Shown here: positions 6,944 to 11,777 of the stretch, one piece after another
Layout: every line of letters starts with the position of its first letter
Position numbering within the stretch: position 1 is the stretch's first letter
Assembly (NCBI GenBank): GCA_040510575.1
Contig: JBEVIU010000078.1
Coordinates: 1-11,777 of the forward strand
Length of the DNA stretch: 11,777 bases
Direction of reading: 5' to 3'
Source: DASUMF01 sp040510575
GTDB lineage: Bacteria; Actinomycetota; Acidimicrobiia; IMCC26256; DASPTH01
Program-made: the position numbers and the translations under genes
Notes under the pieces: generated by a model
Told to the model about the DNA's origin: nothing
The model's input: the letters and a program-made list of their open reading frames with translations, nothing else
Databases searched by the model: none

Positions 6944-8052
6944 GCCGCAGCCTCCACGACGCCGGCGTCGACGCGCAGTACGTGGTCGGCCTGCACGCCG
7001 TCGGGGACGTCGCCTGCGGTCGTGAGCAGCGTCTGGCCCGACCCGAGGTTGGCGACCAACGCCGCCGACCGCTGCGGGTCGAGCTCGCTGAAGACGTCGT
7101 CGAGGAGCAACACCGGCGCGCTGCCGGTGACCTCCGTGCACAAGCGGTGCCCCCCGACTCGCAGCGCGAGCGCAAGTGTTCGCTGCTCGCCCTGCGACGC
7201 GTGCGTGCGTGCGTCGAGACCACCGACGCGCAGCCGCCACTCGTCGCGGTGTGGGCCCGCCAAGGTGACCTTGCGGTCGAGCTCGGCGCGGCGGCGCTCG
7301 GCCAGCGCGTCGAGCAATGCGGTCTCGAGCACGGAGCCGGCATCGCCGTTCAGCACGGAGCCGGGTGCCCATTCCGACTGGTAGACGGCTTCGATCGCAT
7401 CGGGTTGGTGGGCGAGCTCGTCGTAGGCCGAGGCCACGAGGGGCGTGAGCCGCTCCAGCATCCGCCACCGGCCGCGGGTGAGCTCGGCGCCGGTTCGCGC
7501 GAGCTGCGCGTCGAACACCTTCAACGTCGTCTCGTCGTCGGGATCGGTTCCGAACCGCTGCTTCAAGAGCGCGTTGCGTTGCCGGAGCACTCGCTCGTAG
7601 TCGGCGATGACGCCTTCGTAGCGCGGCGCGACGGACGTGAGCAGCGCGTCGAGGTAGCCGCGGCGCTCCGCCGGCCCGCCTTTCACGAGTTGCAGGTCGT
7701 CGGGGGCGAACACCGTGACCCGCACGAGCTCGCGCCGTTCGCGCGCCTTCGTCAGCGGATGGTCGTTCAACCGGACGCGGTTCCGACCCGACCCCCGGAT
7801 CTCCGCCTCGAGCAACTGCGAACGCGCGCCTTCCACCACCTCCGCGCGCACGATCGCACTGTCGCTGCCCACTCGCACGAGCGCCGCGTCGGGCACGCCC
7901 CGGAACGACGCGCCCGTGGCCGCCCACGCCACGGCCTCCAGGAGGCTCGTCTTGCCTTGCGCGTTCGCTCCCACCACGAGCGTCACCCCGGGGGGGAATC
8001 GCAGCTCCGCTTGCTCATAGCAACGGAAGTCGCGCAACGAGAGCGCCGCCAA
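6940..8052 (-). CDS. recF: DNA replication and repair protein RecF
   Basis: 370 residues from TTG 8052, chosen because the protein then begins MAALSLRDFRCYEQ, close to the family N-terminus. RecF is an SMC/ABC-type ATPase that acts with RecO and RecR to load RecA at gaps and stalled forks. Walker A is GANAQGKTS (28-36), the ABC signature SQGEQRT (286-292), Walker B LLLDDVFSELD (315-325) and GPHRD 266-270; the central region is the helical lobe. The TTG lacks a well-spaced ribosome binding site. A CTG at 8097-8095, in frame and overlapping the dnaN stop as CTGA, does have GGTGAGG five bases upstream and would add 15 residues. The gene is 41 bases after dnaN and overlaps dciA by four. No gnd gene intervenes, unlike mycobacteria. 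Confidence 0.95.
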   Translation of the reverse strand: MAALSLRDFRCYEQAELRFPPGVTLVVGANAQGKTSLLEAVAWAATGASFRGVPDAALVRVGSDSAIVRAEVVEGARSQLLEAEIRGSGRNRVRLNDHPLTKARERRELVRVTVFAPDDLQLVKGGPAERRGYLDALLTSVAPRYEGVIADYERVLRQRNALLKQRFGTDPDDETTLKVFDAQLARTGAELTRGRWRMLERLTPLVASAYDELAHQPDAIEAVYQSEWAPGSVLNGDAGSVLETALLDALAERRRAELDRKVTLAGPHRDEWRLRVGGLDARTHASQGEQRTLALALRVGGHRLCTEVTGSAPVLLLDDVFSELDPQRSAALVANLGSGQTLLTTAGDVPDGVQADHVLRVDAGVVEAAA

Positions 8053-8093
8053 CCTCGGCGCGCCGTCGTCCGACGCGGCGATCGCGGAACTGC

Positions 8094-9224
8094 TCAGGAG
8101 ATCCTCACCGGCATGAGCAGGTACAGGAACCCTGCGGTGCCCGGTGTCTTGATCACCGCCGGCTTCAACGGATCGATCGACTCGAGCACGATCTCATCGG
8201 TCGCGGCGGCGTCGATGCCGTCGAGGAGGAACTGCGAGTTGAACGCAACGGTGAGGTCCGTGCCCTCGTACTTCGCCTCGAGTGCCTCGTGTGCCTCGCC
8301 CACGTCTTGCGCGATCGCCGAGAGCTGGAGGCCTTCGGCGCTCATCGCGAGGCGGATCGGCGCACTGTCACGGCTCTGGCCGACGAGCCGCACGCGGTTC
8401 ACCGCCGACTGCAACGCCTCGCGCGAGACCGTGAGTTTGTTCGGGTACCCGCTCGGGATGAGCTGCTGGTAGTTCGGGAACTCACCTTCGATCAGCCGCG
8501 TGGTCACCTCGGTGTTCCCGACCCGGAACAACACGTCGCGCTCGCCGAGGACGACTTCGATCTCGCTCCCGGCTTTGCGTTCCGCTGCGGTGACCGATGC
8601 GGACAACAGCCGCTGCACCTCGGCCAGGCCCTTCGCTGCCACGAGCACCTTCTGGCCCTCGGCGAGCACGCTGACGCCCTCGAGGTCGCGCAGACCCAAC
8701 CGGTACGAGTCGGTGGCGACGAACCGCAGCCCTTCCGGTGCCGACGCGATCAGCACGCCGGTGAGGATCGGGCGGGCGTCGTCGCGCGACGCGGCCGAGA
8801 TCACTTGACGCAGCGCGTCGCCGAACGCTTGCGCGTCGACCTTCACGCCACCATCGGCGCTGGCATCGGGCAGCCGCGGGAACTCCGATGCCGAGAGCGT
8901 GCGCAACTTCGACGTGAACCGACCGGACTCGATCGTGGCCTCGTCGTCGCCGAACTCGACGTTCACCACGCCGGCGTCGAACTTCTGCAACAGCTCGCTG
9001 AAGAGCCTCGCGGTGACGACCGCGGTGCCGTCGCCGTCGCCGTCGGCCGGGATGCGCACCCGGATCGTGAGCTCGAGGTCGGTGCCGACCAGTTCGAGGC
9101 TGTCGCCGACCAGGGTGACCTTCAACCCCGAGAGCACGGGCATCGCACCGGTGCGGGAGGCGACAGCGCGCTGCGCCGTGGCGACTGCATCGGCGAGCGT
9201 GTCGCGCTCACATCGGAACTTCAC
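8094..9224 (-). CDS. dnaN: DNA polymerase III beta subunit (sliding clamp)
   Basis: 376 residues from GTG 9224, fixed by an excellent AGGAGGT four bases upstream and by the protein start MKFRCERDTL. The dimeric clamp encircles DNA and tethers polymerase III and many repair factors. Three clamp domains are recognisable: residues 1 to ~120, ~125-245 and ~248-376. Family landmarks are LRTLSASEFPRLP (108-120), FVATDSYRLGLR (168-179), IEGEFPNYQQLIP (245-257) and the C-terminal YLLMPVRIS (368-376), which forms part of the pocket bound by clamp-binding peptides. Length is normal. It begins 258 bases after the end of dnaA, on the other side of the probable origin. Confidence 0.98.
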   Translation of the reverse strand: MKFRCERDTLADAVATAQRAVASRTGAMPVLSGLKVTLVGDSLELVGTDLELTIRVRIPADGDGDGTAVVTARLFSELLQKFDAGVVNVEFGDDEATIESGRFTSKLRTLSASEFPRLPDASADGGVKVDAQAFGDALRQVISAASRDDARPILTGVLIASAPEGLRFVATDSYRLGLRDLEGVSVLAEGQKVLVAAKGLAEVQRLLSASVTAAERKAGSEIEVVLGERDVLFRVGNTEVTTRLIEGEFPNYQQLIPSGYPNKLTVSREALQSAVNRVRLVGQSRDSAPIRLAMSAEGLQLSAIAQDVGEAHEALEAKYEGTDLTVAFNSQFLLDGIDAAATDEIVLESIDPLKPAVIKTPGTAGFLYLLMPVRIS

Positions 9225-9228
9225 GCGG

Positions 9229-9235
9229 ACCTCCT
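9229..9235 (-). promoter_or_regulatory. Ribosome binding site of dnaN
   Basis: AGGAGGT on the minus strand, four bases before GTG 9224. It is one of the strongest Shine-Dalgarno matches here and settles the dnaN start. Confidence 0.85.
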
Positions 9236-9270
9236 AGATACCTGGTCGACTCGTTCGGGCTTGGTGGGGC

Positions 9271-9285
9271 GGGCGATCATCGCCC
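9271..9285. repeat. 15-bp palindrome in the origin
   Basis: GGGCGA-TCA-TCGCCC is a perfect inverted repeat between the less GC-rich tract and dnaN. Its core CGATCATCG recurs at 11189-11197 on the other side of dnaA. It could be a regulator site or an mRNA-leader hairpin of dnaN. Confidence 0.5.
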
Positions 9286-9305
9286 CTGCAGAGAAGAGAA
9301 AGGTC

Positions 9306-9323
9306 TTGTTGTTGTAGTTGTAG
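9306..9323 (-). promoter_or_regulatory. Trinucleotide-periodic tract next to a DnaA box (DnaA-trio-like)
   Basis: Read on the minus strand, a DnaA-box-like CAATCCACA (9336-9328) is followed by the GC spacer GCCC and then six triplets CTA CAA CTA CAA CAA CAA (9323-9306). This is the box, GC-rich spacer, triplet-repeat order of the basal unwinding element of bacterial origins. Only the two CTA triplets match the published trio consensus; the CAA triplets do not. The assignment is therefore tentative. Confidence 0.4.
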
Positions 9324-9327
9324 GGGC

Positions 9328-9336
9328 TGTGGATTG
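9328..9336 (-). promoter_or_regulatory. DnaA box (weak)
   Basis: CAATCCACA on the minus strand, two mismatches from TTATCCACA, both in the variable 5' part. It stands four bases from the triplet tract, which makes it more credible than its score. Confidence 0.5.
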
Positions 9337-9468
9337 GGGAGAAGGTGGTGTTGCCGCAGGTCAGGGAGCAGTTGGTTCGCGAGCCGTCATCCACCGTTGT
9401 CCACAGTGCGCTCCCCCGGTGGCACCGGCTTCGTAGGTTCTCCCCAATTTACGGGGGGTTTCTCCCCA
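9333..9468. repeat. Three dispersed copies of TGGGGAGAA in the origin
   Basis: Copies are at 9335-9343 (plus strand), 9438-9446 and 9460-9468 (both minus strand). The first two extend to an identical 11-mer, ATTGGGGAGAA (9333-9343 and 9448-9438). They flank the DnaA boxes, with the right-hand pair inverted relative to the left copy. They are not DnaA boxes. Confidence 0.7.
9387..9405 (+). promoter_or_regulatory. Pair of DnaA boxes, one perfect
   Basis: TTGTCCACA at 9397-9405 is an exact actinobacterial DnaA box. TCATCCACC at 9387-9395 is a two-mismatch box in the same orientation, ten base pairs away start to start, so both face the same side of the helix and could bind DnaA cooperatively. 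Confidence 0.8.
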
Positions 9469-9481
9469 GGGCTCCACAGCA

Positions 9482-9490
9482 TTATCCACT
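9482..9490 (+). promoter_or_regulatory. DnaA box overlapping the dnaA stop codon
   Basis: TTATCCACT, one mismatch from TTATCCACA. Its first three bases are the complement of the TAA stop of dnaA, so the gene end and the origin edge share sequence. Confidence 0.6.
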
Positions 9491-10969
9491 GCCGCCGAGG
9501 CGAAGGCGTGCGATGAGCTCGTTGACCTGGTCGAAGGTCTGGTGACGCTCGGTCATCTGGTTCTTGATCTTGTCGACGGCGTACATGACGGTGGTGTGGT
9601 CTCGGCCTCCGAACGCCTCCGCGATGCGCGGGTAGCTCAGGTCGGTGAGCTCGCGCATCACGTACATGCCGATCTGGCGGGCGGTGACGAGCGGGCGGCG
9701 ACGGCTCTTGCCGCAGAGGTCCTCGATCGTCCAGCCGAACATCTTGGCCGTCTCCTCGAGGATGAGATCGGGGGTGATGATCCGCGGGGTCGTGGGCGGA
9801 AGCAGGTCGTGCAGCACCTTGCGGGCGACCTCTTCGGAGAGCTCGGCGCGGTTCAGGCTCGAGTAGGCGGCGACGCGGATCAGCGCGCCCTCGAGCTCGC
9901 GGATGTTGTCGCTGATGTTGGTGGCGATGAACGCCAGGACCTCGGGCGGGATGCCGCCGAGGTGCTCGGACTCGGCCTTCTTGCGCAGGATGGCGAGGCG
10001 GGTCTCGAACTCCGGCGGCTGCACGTCGGTGATCAGGCCCCACTCGAAGCGGGTGCGGAGCCGATCCTCGAGGCTCGCGATCGACTTCGGCGGCCGATCG
10101 GAGGAGATCACGATCTGCCCACCCTCACCGTGGAGCTGGTTGAACGTGTGGAAGAACTCCTCCTGGAGCTCCTGTGTGCGCTCGAGGAACTGGATGTCGT
10201 CGATCAGCAGCACGTCGAGGTCGCGGTACCGACGCTTGAAGCTCGGCATCGCCTTGGCCCTGATGGCGTCGACGAACTCGTTCATGAACGACTCGGTCGA
10301 GACGTACCGCACCCGCTTGTTGCGGAACACCGTGCGCACGTGATGGCCGATCGCGTGCAGGAGGTGGGTCTTGCCCAGCCCGGCGGGCCCGTAGATGAAC
10401 AACGGGTTGTAGGACCGGCCCGGGCTCTCGGCGACCGACAGCGCGGCGGCGTGCGCGAACCGGTTCGAGGCCCCGATCACGAACTGGTCGAAGGTGTACC
10501 GGCTGTTGAGCGTGCCCGATGCCCACATCCCGGGATCACCGAGCGAGGCGCCCTGGGAAACGGTGTCGATGGGCTCGTCGAGGTGGTCGGGGTCGACGAG
10601 CTCGGCGCCACGGGCCACCAACACCGAGCCGACGTCGTGGGTGGCGCCGGCGGCGAGCGGCGCGTCGTCGAGCGGCGACTCGCGCGCGTCGCGCGGGGTG
10701 GTCTCGACGACGAGCTCGATCTGGATGGTCTCGCCGGTGCGGTCGCGGATCGCGTCGACGAGCATGCCGGAGTAGCTCGAGCGGATGCGCTCGGCGGCCA
10801 GGGAGCTCGGAACGCTGAGCAGCAAGGTGCCCGGCACGCCGTCATCCTCTTCGGATCCGGCGTCGTAGGAGATCGGGGAGACTCCGTGGAACCACGCGGC
10901 CAGCGTTGCCGGCGCGAGCTGATTCCGCAGCGCGTCAGCGCCCTGATGCCAGAGTTCTTCGGCCGTCAC
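9482..10969 (-). CDS. dnaA: Chromosomal replication initiator DnaA
   Basis: 495 residues from GTG 10969, with GAGGAGG 11 bases upstream; an in-frame opening extends to 11068 but would run through the DnaA boxes and ribosome binding site. DnaA is the AAA+ ATPase that binds DnaA boxes and melts oriC. Domain I is about 1-90 (ELWHQGADALRNQLAPATL...). Domain II is a variable acidic linker (~91-155). Domain III has Walker A GPAGLGKT (194-201), Walker B LLIDDIQF (254-261) and the sensor-2 region NIRELEGALIR (355-365). Domain IV is the helix-turn-helix with the signature GGRDHTTVMYAVDKI (454-468) that reads the box. Length and order are normal for actinobacteria. DnaA boxes beside its start suggest autoregulation. 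The TAA stop lies inside a DnaA-box-like sequence. Confidence 0.98.
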   Translation of the reverse strand: MTAEELWHQGADALRNQLAPATLAAWFHGVSPISYDAGSEEDDGVPGTLLLSVPSSLAAERIRSSYSGMLVDAIRDRTGETIQIELVVETTPRDARESPLDDAPLAAGATHDVGSVLVARGAELVDPDHLDEPIDTVSQGASLGDPGMWASGTLNSRYTFDQFVIGASNRFAHAAALSVAESPGRSYNPLFIYGPAGLGKTHLLHAIGHHVRTVFRNKRVRYVSTESFMNEFVDAIRAKAMPSFKRRYRDLDVLLIDDIQFLERTQELQEEFFHTFNQLHGEGGQIVISSDRPPKSIASLEDRLRTRFEWGLITDVQPPEFETRLAILRKKAESEHLGGIPPEVLAFIATNISDNIRELEGALIRVAAYSSLNRAELSEEVARKVLHDLLPPTTPRIITPDLILEETAKMFGWTIEDLCGKSRRRPLVTARQIGMYVMRELTDLSYPRIAEAFGGRDHTTVMYAVDKIKNQMTERHQTFDQVNELIARLRLGGSG

Positions 10970-10980
10970 GCTCGCACCAG

Positions 10981-10987
10981 CCTCCTC
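10981..10987 (-). promoter_or_regulatory. Ribosome binding site of dnaA
   Basis: GAGGAGG on the minus strand, 11 bases before GTG 10969. It supports the shorter dnaA start, and it can pair with upstream CCTCC segments of the leader. Confidence 0.7.
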
Positions 10988-11019
10988 ATATCCACAGGAG
11001 CGTCCACAGGTGTGGAGAT
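10988..11019. promoter_or_regulatory. DnaA-box cluster in the dnaA leader
   Basis: ATATCCACA (10988-10996, plus strand) is one mismatch from TTATCCACA. GCGTCCACA (11000-11008, plus) and ATCTCCACA (11019-11011, minus) face each other; together they make the perfect dyad TCCACA-GG-TGTGGA at 11003-11016. The cluster abuts the ribosome binding site, the expected place for DnaA to repress its own gene. Confidence 0.65.
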
Positions 11020-11022
11020 CGT

Positions 11023-11046
11023 GGAGGACCTGGATCCTCCGGAGGC
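11023..11046 (-). promoter_or_regulatory. Alternative-pairing segments in the dnaA mRNA leader
   Basis: In mRNA order: GCCUCC (11046-11041), GGAGGA (11040-11035), UCCUCC (11028-11023), then the ribosome binding site with GGAGGC (10985-10980). GGAGGA and UCCUCC form a 6-bp hairpin with a 6-base loop. GCCUCC is an exact complement of the GGAGGC that contains the ribosome binding site, and CCUCC of the third segment can pair there too. Confidence 0.35.
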
Positions 11047-11090
11047 GGCCTACCGAGCCTGAGCCCACCGGGGAAGTTCGCGACGCCGGC

Positions 11091-11102
11091 CGCAGCGCTG
11101 CG
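11091..11102. promoter_or_regulatory. 12-bp perfect palindrome near the dnaA promoter
   Basis: CGCAGCGCTGCG equals its own reverse complement. It lies a few bases downstream of the predicted dnaA transcription start, a place where a dimeric repressor would act. Confidence 0.4.
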
Positions 11103-11110
11103 AGGCGCGC

Positions 11111-11139
11111 AACGTAGCACCGGCCTTCGACGCCAACAA
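11111..11139 (-). promoter_or_regulatory. Candidate dnaA promoter
   Basis: On the minus strand TTGTTG (11139-11134) and TACGTT (11116-11111) are 17 bases apart. The match is moderate (TTG of the -35; TA and final T of the -10). The predicted start near 11104 gives a dnaA leader of about 135 bases that contains the DnaA boxes. Confidence 0.35.
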
Positions 11140-11211
11140 GGGGTCATCCGTGCTCACGACGCGAAGTCGCGAGGCGCACTCGGCCGCGCGATCATCGGCG
11201 TCATCTCCGCG

Positions 11212-11241
11212 TTGCACCGCGGCCGCTCACGGCCGTAGACT
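11212..11241 (+). promoter_or_regulatory. Candidate rpmH-rnpA promoter
   Basis: TTGCAC (11212-11217) and TAGACT (11236-11241) are 18 bases apart, good matches for a housekeeping sigma factor. The spacer holds a CGGCC/GGCCG dyad. The predicted start is about 60 bases before rpmH. Confidence 0.5.
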
Positions 11242-11310
11242 TCCTTCTTTCCGCCTCCCGCTCGGTCCCTCACCCCGGACCAGACGCGGTCGCTCCGAGG
11301 AGGCTCTTCG

Positions 11311-11445
11311 GTGAAGCGCACGTATCAGCCCAACAACCGCAAGCGGAAGAAGACGCATGGCTTCCGCCTCCGCATGCGCACCAAGGGTGGGCGTGCAGTG
11401 CTGCGCTCCCGCCGCGCCCGCGGCCGGAAGCGTCTTTCGGCCTGA
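11311..11445 (+). CDS. rpmH: 50S ribosomal protein L34
   Basis: 44 residues from GTG 11311, with GAGGAGG seven bases upstream. L34 is a small, very basic protein of the large ribosomal subunit that binds 23S rRNA. The sequence shows the family pattern: KRTYQPNNRKRKKTHGFRLR (2-21), MRTKGGRAVLRSRRARGRKR (22-41), then LSA. Length is exactly typical. It is divergent from dnaA and begins the rpmH-rnpA operon, the standard bacterial arrangement. Confidence 0.97.
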   Translation: MKRTYQPNNRKRKKTHGFRLRMRTKGGRAVLRSRRARGRKRLSA

Positions 11446-11777
11446 TCCGGCCGATCCGAGACCGTGCGACGTTCGCGGCCCTTGCCCGGGCCCGGCGATT
11501 CCGCGCCGGACCCTTGTGGCTCCGATCGATCTCCTGTGGAGCTTCCGTTGCGACCGATCCGGCGGTGGCCTACGCCATCACCCGCGCCGCGGGGAACGCG
11601 GTCGACCGCAATCGCATCCGTCGGCGCCTCCGCGCCGCGGTCGCCCGGCACGAACGGGAGCTCGACTCCGACATGGCGTACCTCTTCGGCGGCGACCGTC
11701 GCCTGCTGCACGCGCCGTTCGCGTCCATCGATCGCGCGATCGGTGACGCTCTGCGCGCGTCACGTGAAATGAACGAA
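11442..11777 (+). CDS. rnpA: RNase P protein component (3' end outside window)
   Basis: An open frame of at least 112 codons that runs off the right edge. It encodes the protein subunit that, with the RNase P RNA, trims tRNA 5' leaders. Seen are RDRATFAALARARRFRAGPL (6-25) and the diagnostic RNR motif GNAVDRNRIRRRLR (51-64), which contacts the RNA. There is no ATG, GTG or TTG in frame before the conserved N-terminus; the first TTG, at 11514, would delete it. CTG 11442, which overlaps the rpmH stop as CTGA and has GGAAG 11 bases upstream, is the best candidate start. Family assignment is firm; the start is inferred. Confidence 0.92.
   Translation, partial: MIRPIRDRATFAALARARRFRAGPLWLRSISCGASVATDPAVAYAITRAAGNAVDRNRIRRRLRAAVARHERELDSDMAYLFGGDRRLLHAPFASIDRAIGDALRASREMNE

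Larger units (their letters stand above)
9225..9490. other. Probable replication origin (oriC), dnaA-dnaN gap
   Basis: In actinobacteria oriC lies between dnaA and dnaN, and this is the only gene-free stretch there. It holds one perfect actinobacterial DnaA box (9397-9405), three looser ones, a less GC-rich tract at about 9290-9323 flanking a trinucleotide-periodic element, a short palindrome, and three copies of TGGGGAGAA. It is short (257 bases between the genes) and has fewer boxes than the well-studied Streptomyces or Mycobacterium origins. Position is the main evidence; box and tract content support it. Confidence 0.8.
10970..11310. other. Divergent dnaA/rpmH regulatory region
   Basis: 341 bases with no credible gene. 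From the dnaA side it holds the dnaA ribosome binding site, three DnaA-box-like sequences, CCTCC/GGAGG leader repeats, a 12-bp palindrome, a candidate dnaA promoter, a candidate rpmH promoter with an internal CGGCC/GGCCG dyad (11220-11235), a GGTCC/GGACC hairpin (11264-11281) in the pyrimidine-rich rpmH leader, and the rpmH ribosome binding site GAGGAGG (11297-11303). Short open frames that cross it have no recognisable product. Confidence 0.8.

Noticed and set aside
9442..9467. Intrinsic terminator after dnaA from the CCCC/GGGG runs
   Set aside because: The possible stems have only four pairs, compete with one another and have no T-run on the minus strand.
9542..11062. Open frame of 506 codons antisense to dnaA, and similar long frames opposite gyrB, recF and dnaN
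   Set aside because: They are third-position GC artefacts of the real genes, with no ribosome binding sites and no domains.
10970..11068. Longer dnaA start at 11068 (33 extra residues)
   Set aside because: It would run through the DnaA boxes and the ribosome binding site, and the extra residues do not resemble DnaA domain I; GTG 10969 has GAGGAGG upstream.
1..11777. Insertion sequences, prophage, toxin-antitoxin or other accessory system
   Set aside because: I found no transposase, integrase, terminal inverted repeats or target duplications; the window is continuous core chromosome.

Overview
The window is high-GC chromosomal DNA spanning a replication-origin locus of an actinobacterium. 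Reading leftward from the right end, the core order is rnpA-rpmH (divergent), then dnaA, dnaN, recF, dciA (DUF721), gyrB, gyrA, a DUF3566 membrane protein and tRNA-Ile. This is the conserved actinobacterial origin neighbourhood; gyrB-gyrA-DUF3566-tRNA-Ile is also found in mycobacteria. There is no gnd gene between dnaN and recF, no tRNA-Ala beside tRNA-Ile, and DnaA boxes are sparse. I infer a lineage outside the Mycobacterium/Streptomyces groups, perhaps Acidimicrobiia, but the sequence alone does not prove this.

Layout. 1-1179 (+ strand): the 3' end of a SpoU-family RNA methyltransferase, overlapped by a GT-A-type glycosyltransferase-like gene. 1200-1276 (-): tRNA-Ile(GAU) with an encoded CCA and its own extended -10 promoter. 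1361-9224 (-): DUF3566, gyrA, gyrB, dciA, recF and dnaN. 9225-9490: the dnaA-dnaN gap, the probable oriC, with DnaA boxes, a less GC-rich trinucleotide-periodic tract and a thrice-repeated 9-mer. 9482-10969 (-): dnaA. 10970-11310: a divergent regulatory region with DnaA boxes next to the dnaA ribosome binding site, palindromes and candidate promoters in both directions. 11311-11777 (+): rpmH and the start of rnpA, which runs off the window.

How the genes work together. DnaA opens the origin, DciA probably assists the replicative helicase, DnaN is the sliding clamp, RecF acts at gaps and stalled forks, and GyrA/GyrB relieve positive supercoils. rpmH and rnpA supply ribosomal protein L34 and the protein subunit of RNase P. 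DUF3566 is a small two-helix membrane protein of unknown role.

The coding content is conventional and I found no new multi-gene system. The interesting material is non-coding: the build of the origin, the dnaA leader and the gyrB upstream region. Start codons are also unusual: among the genes from gyrA to rnpA no confident start is ATG.
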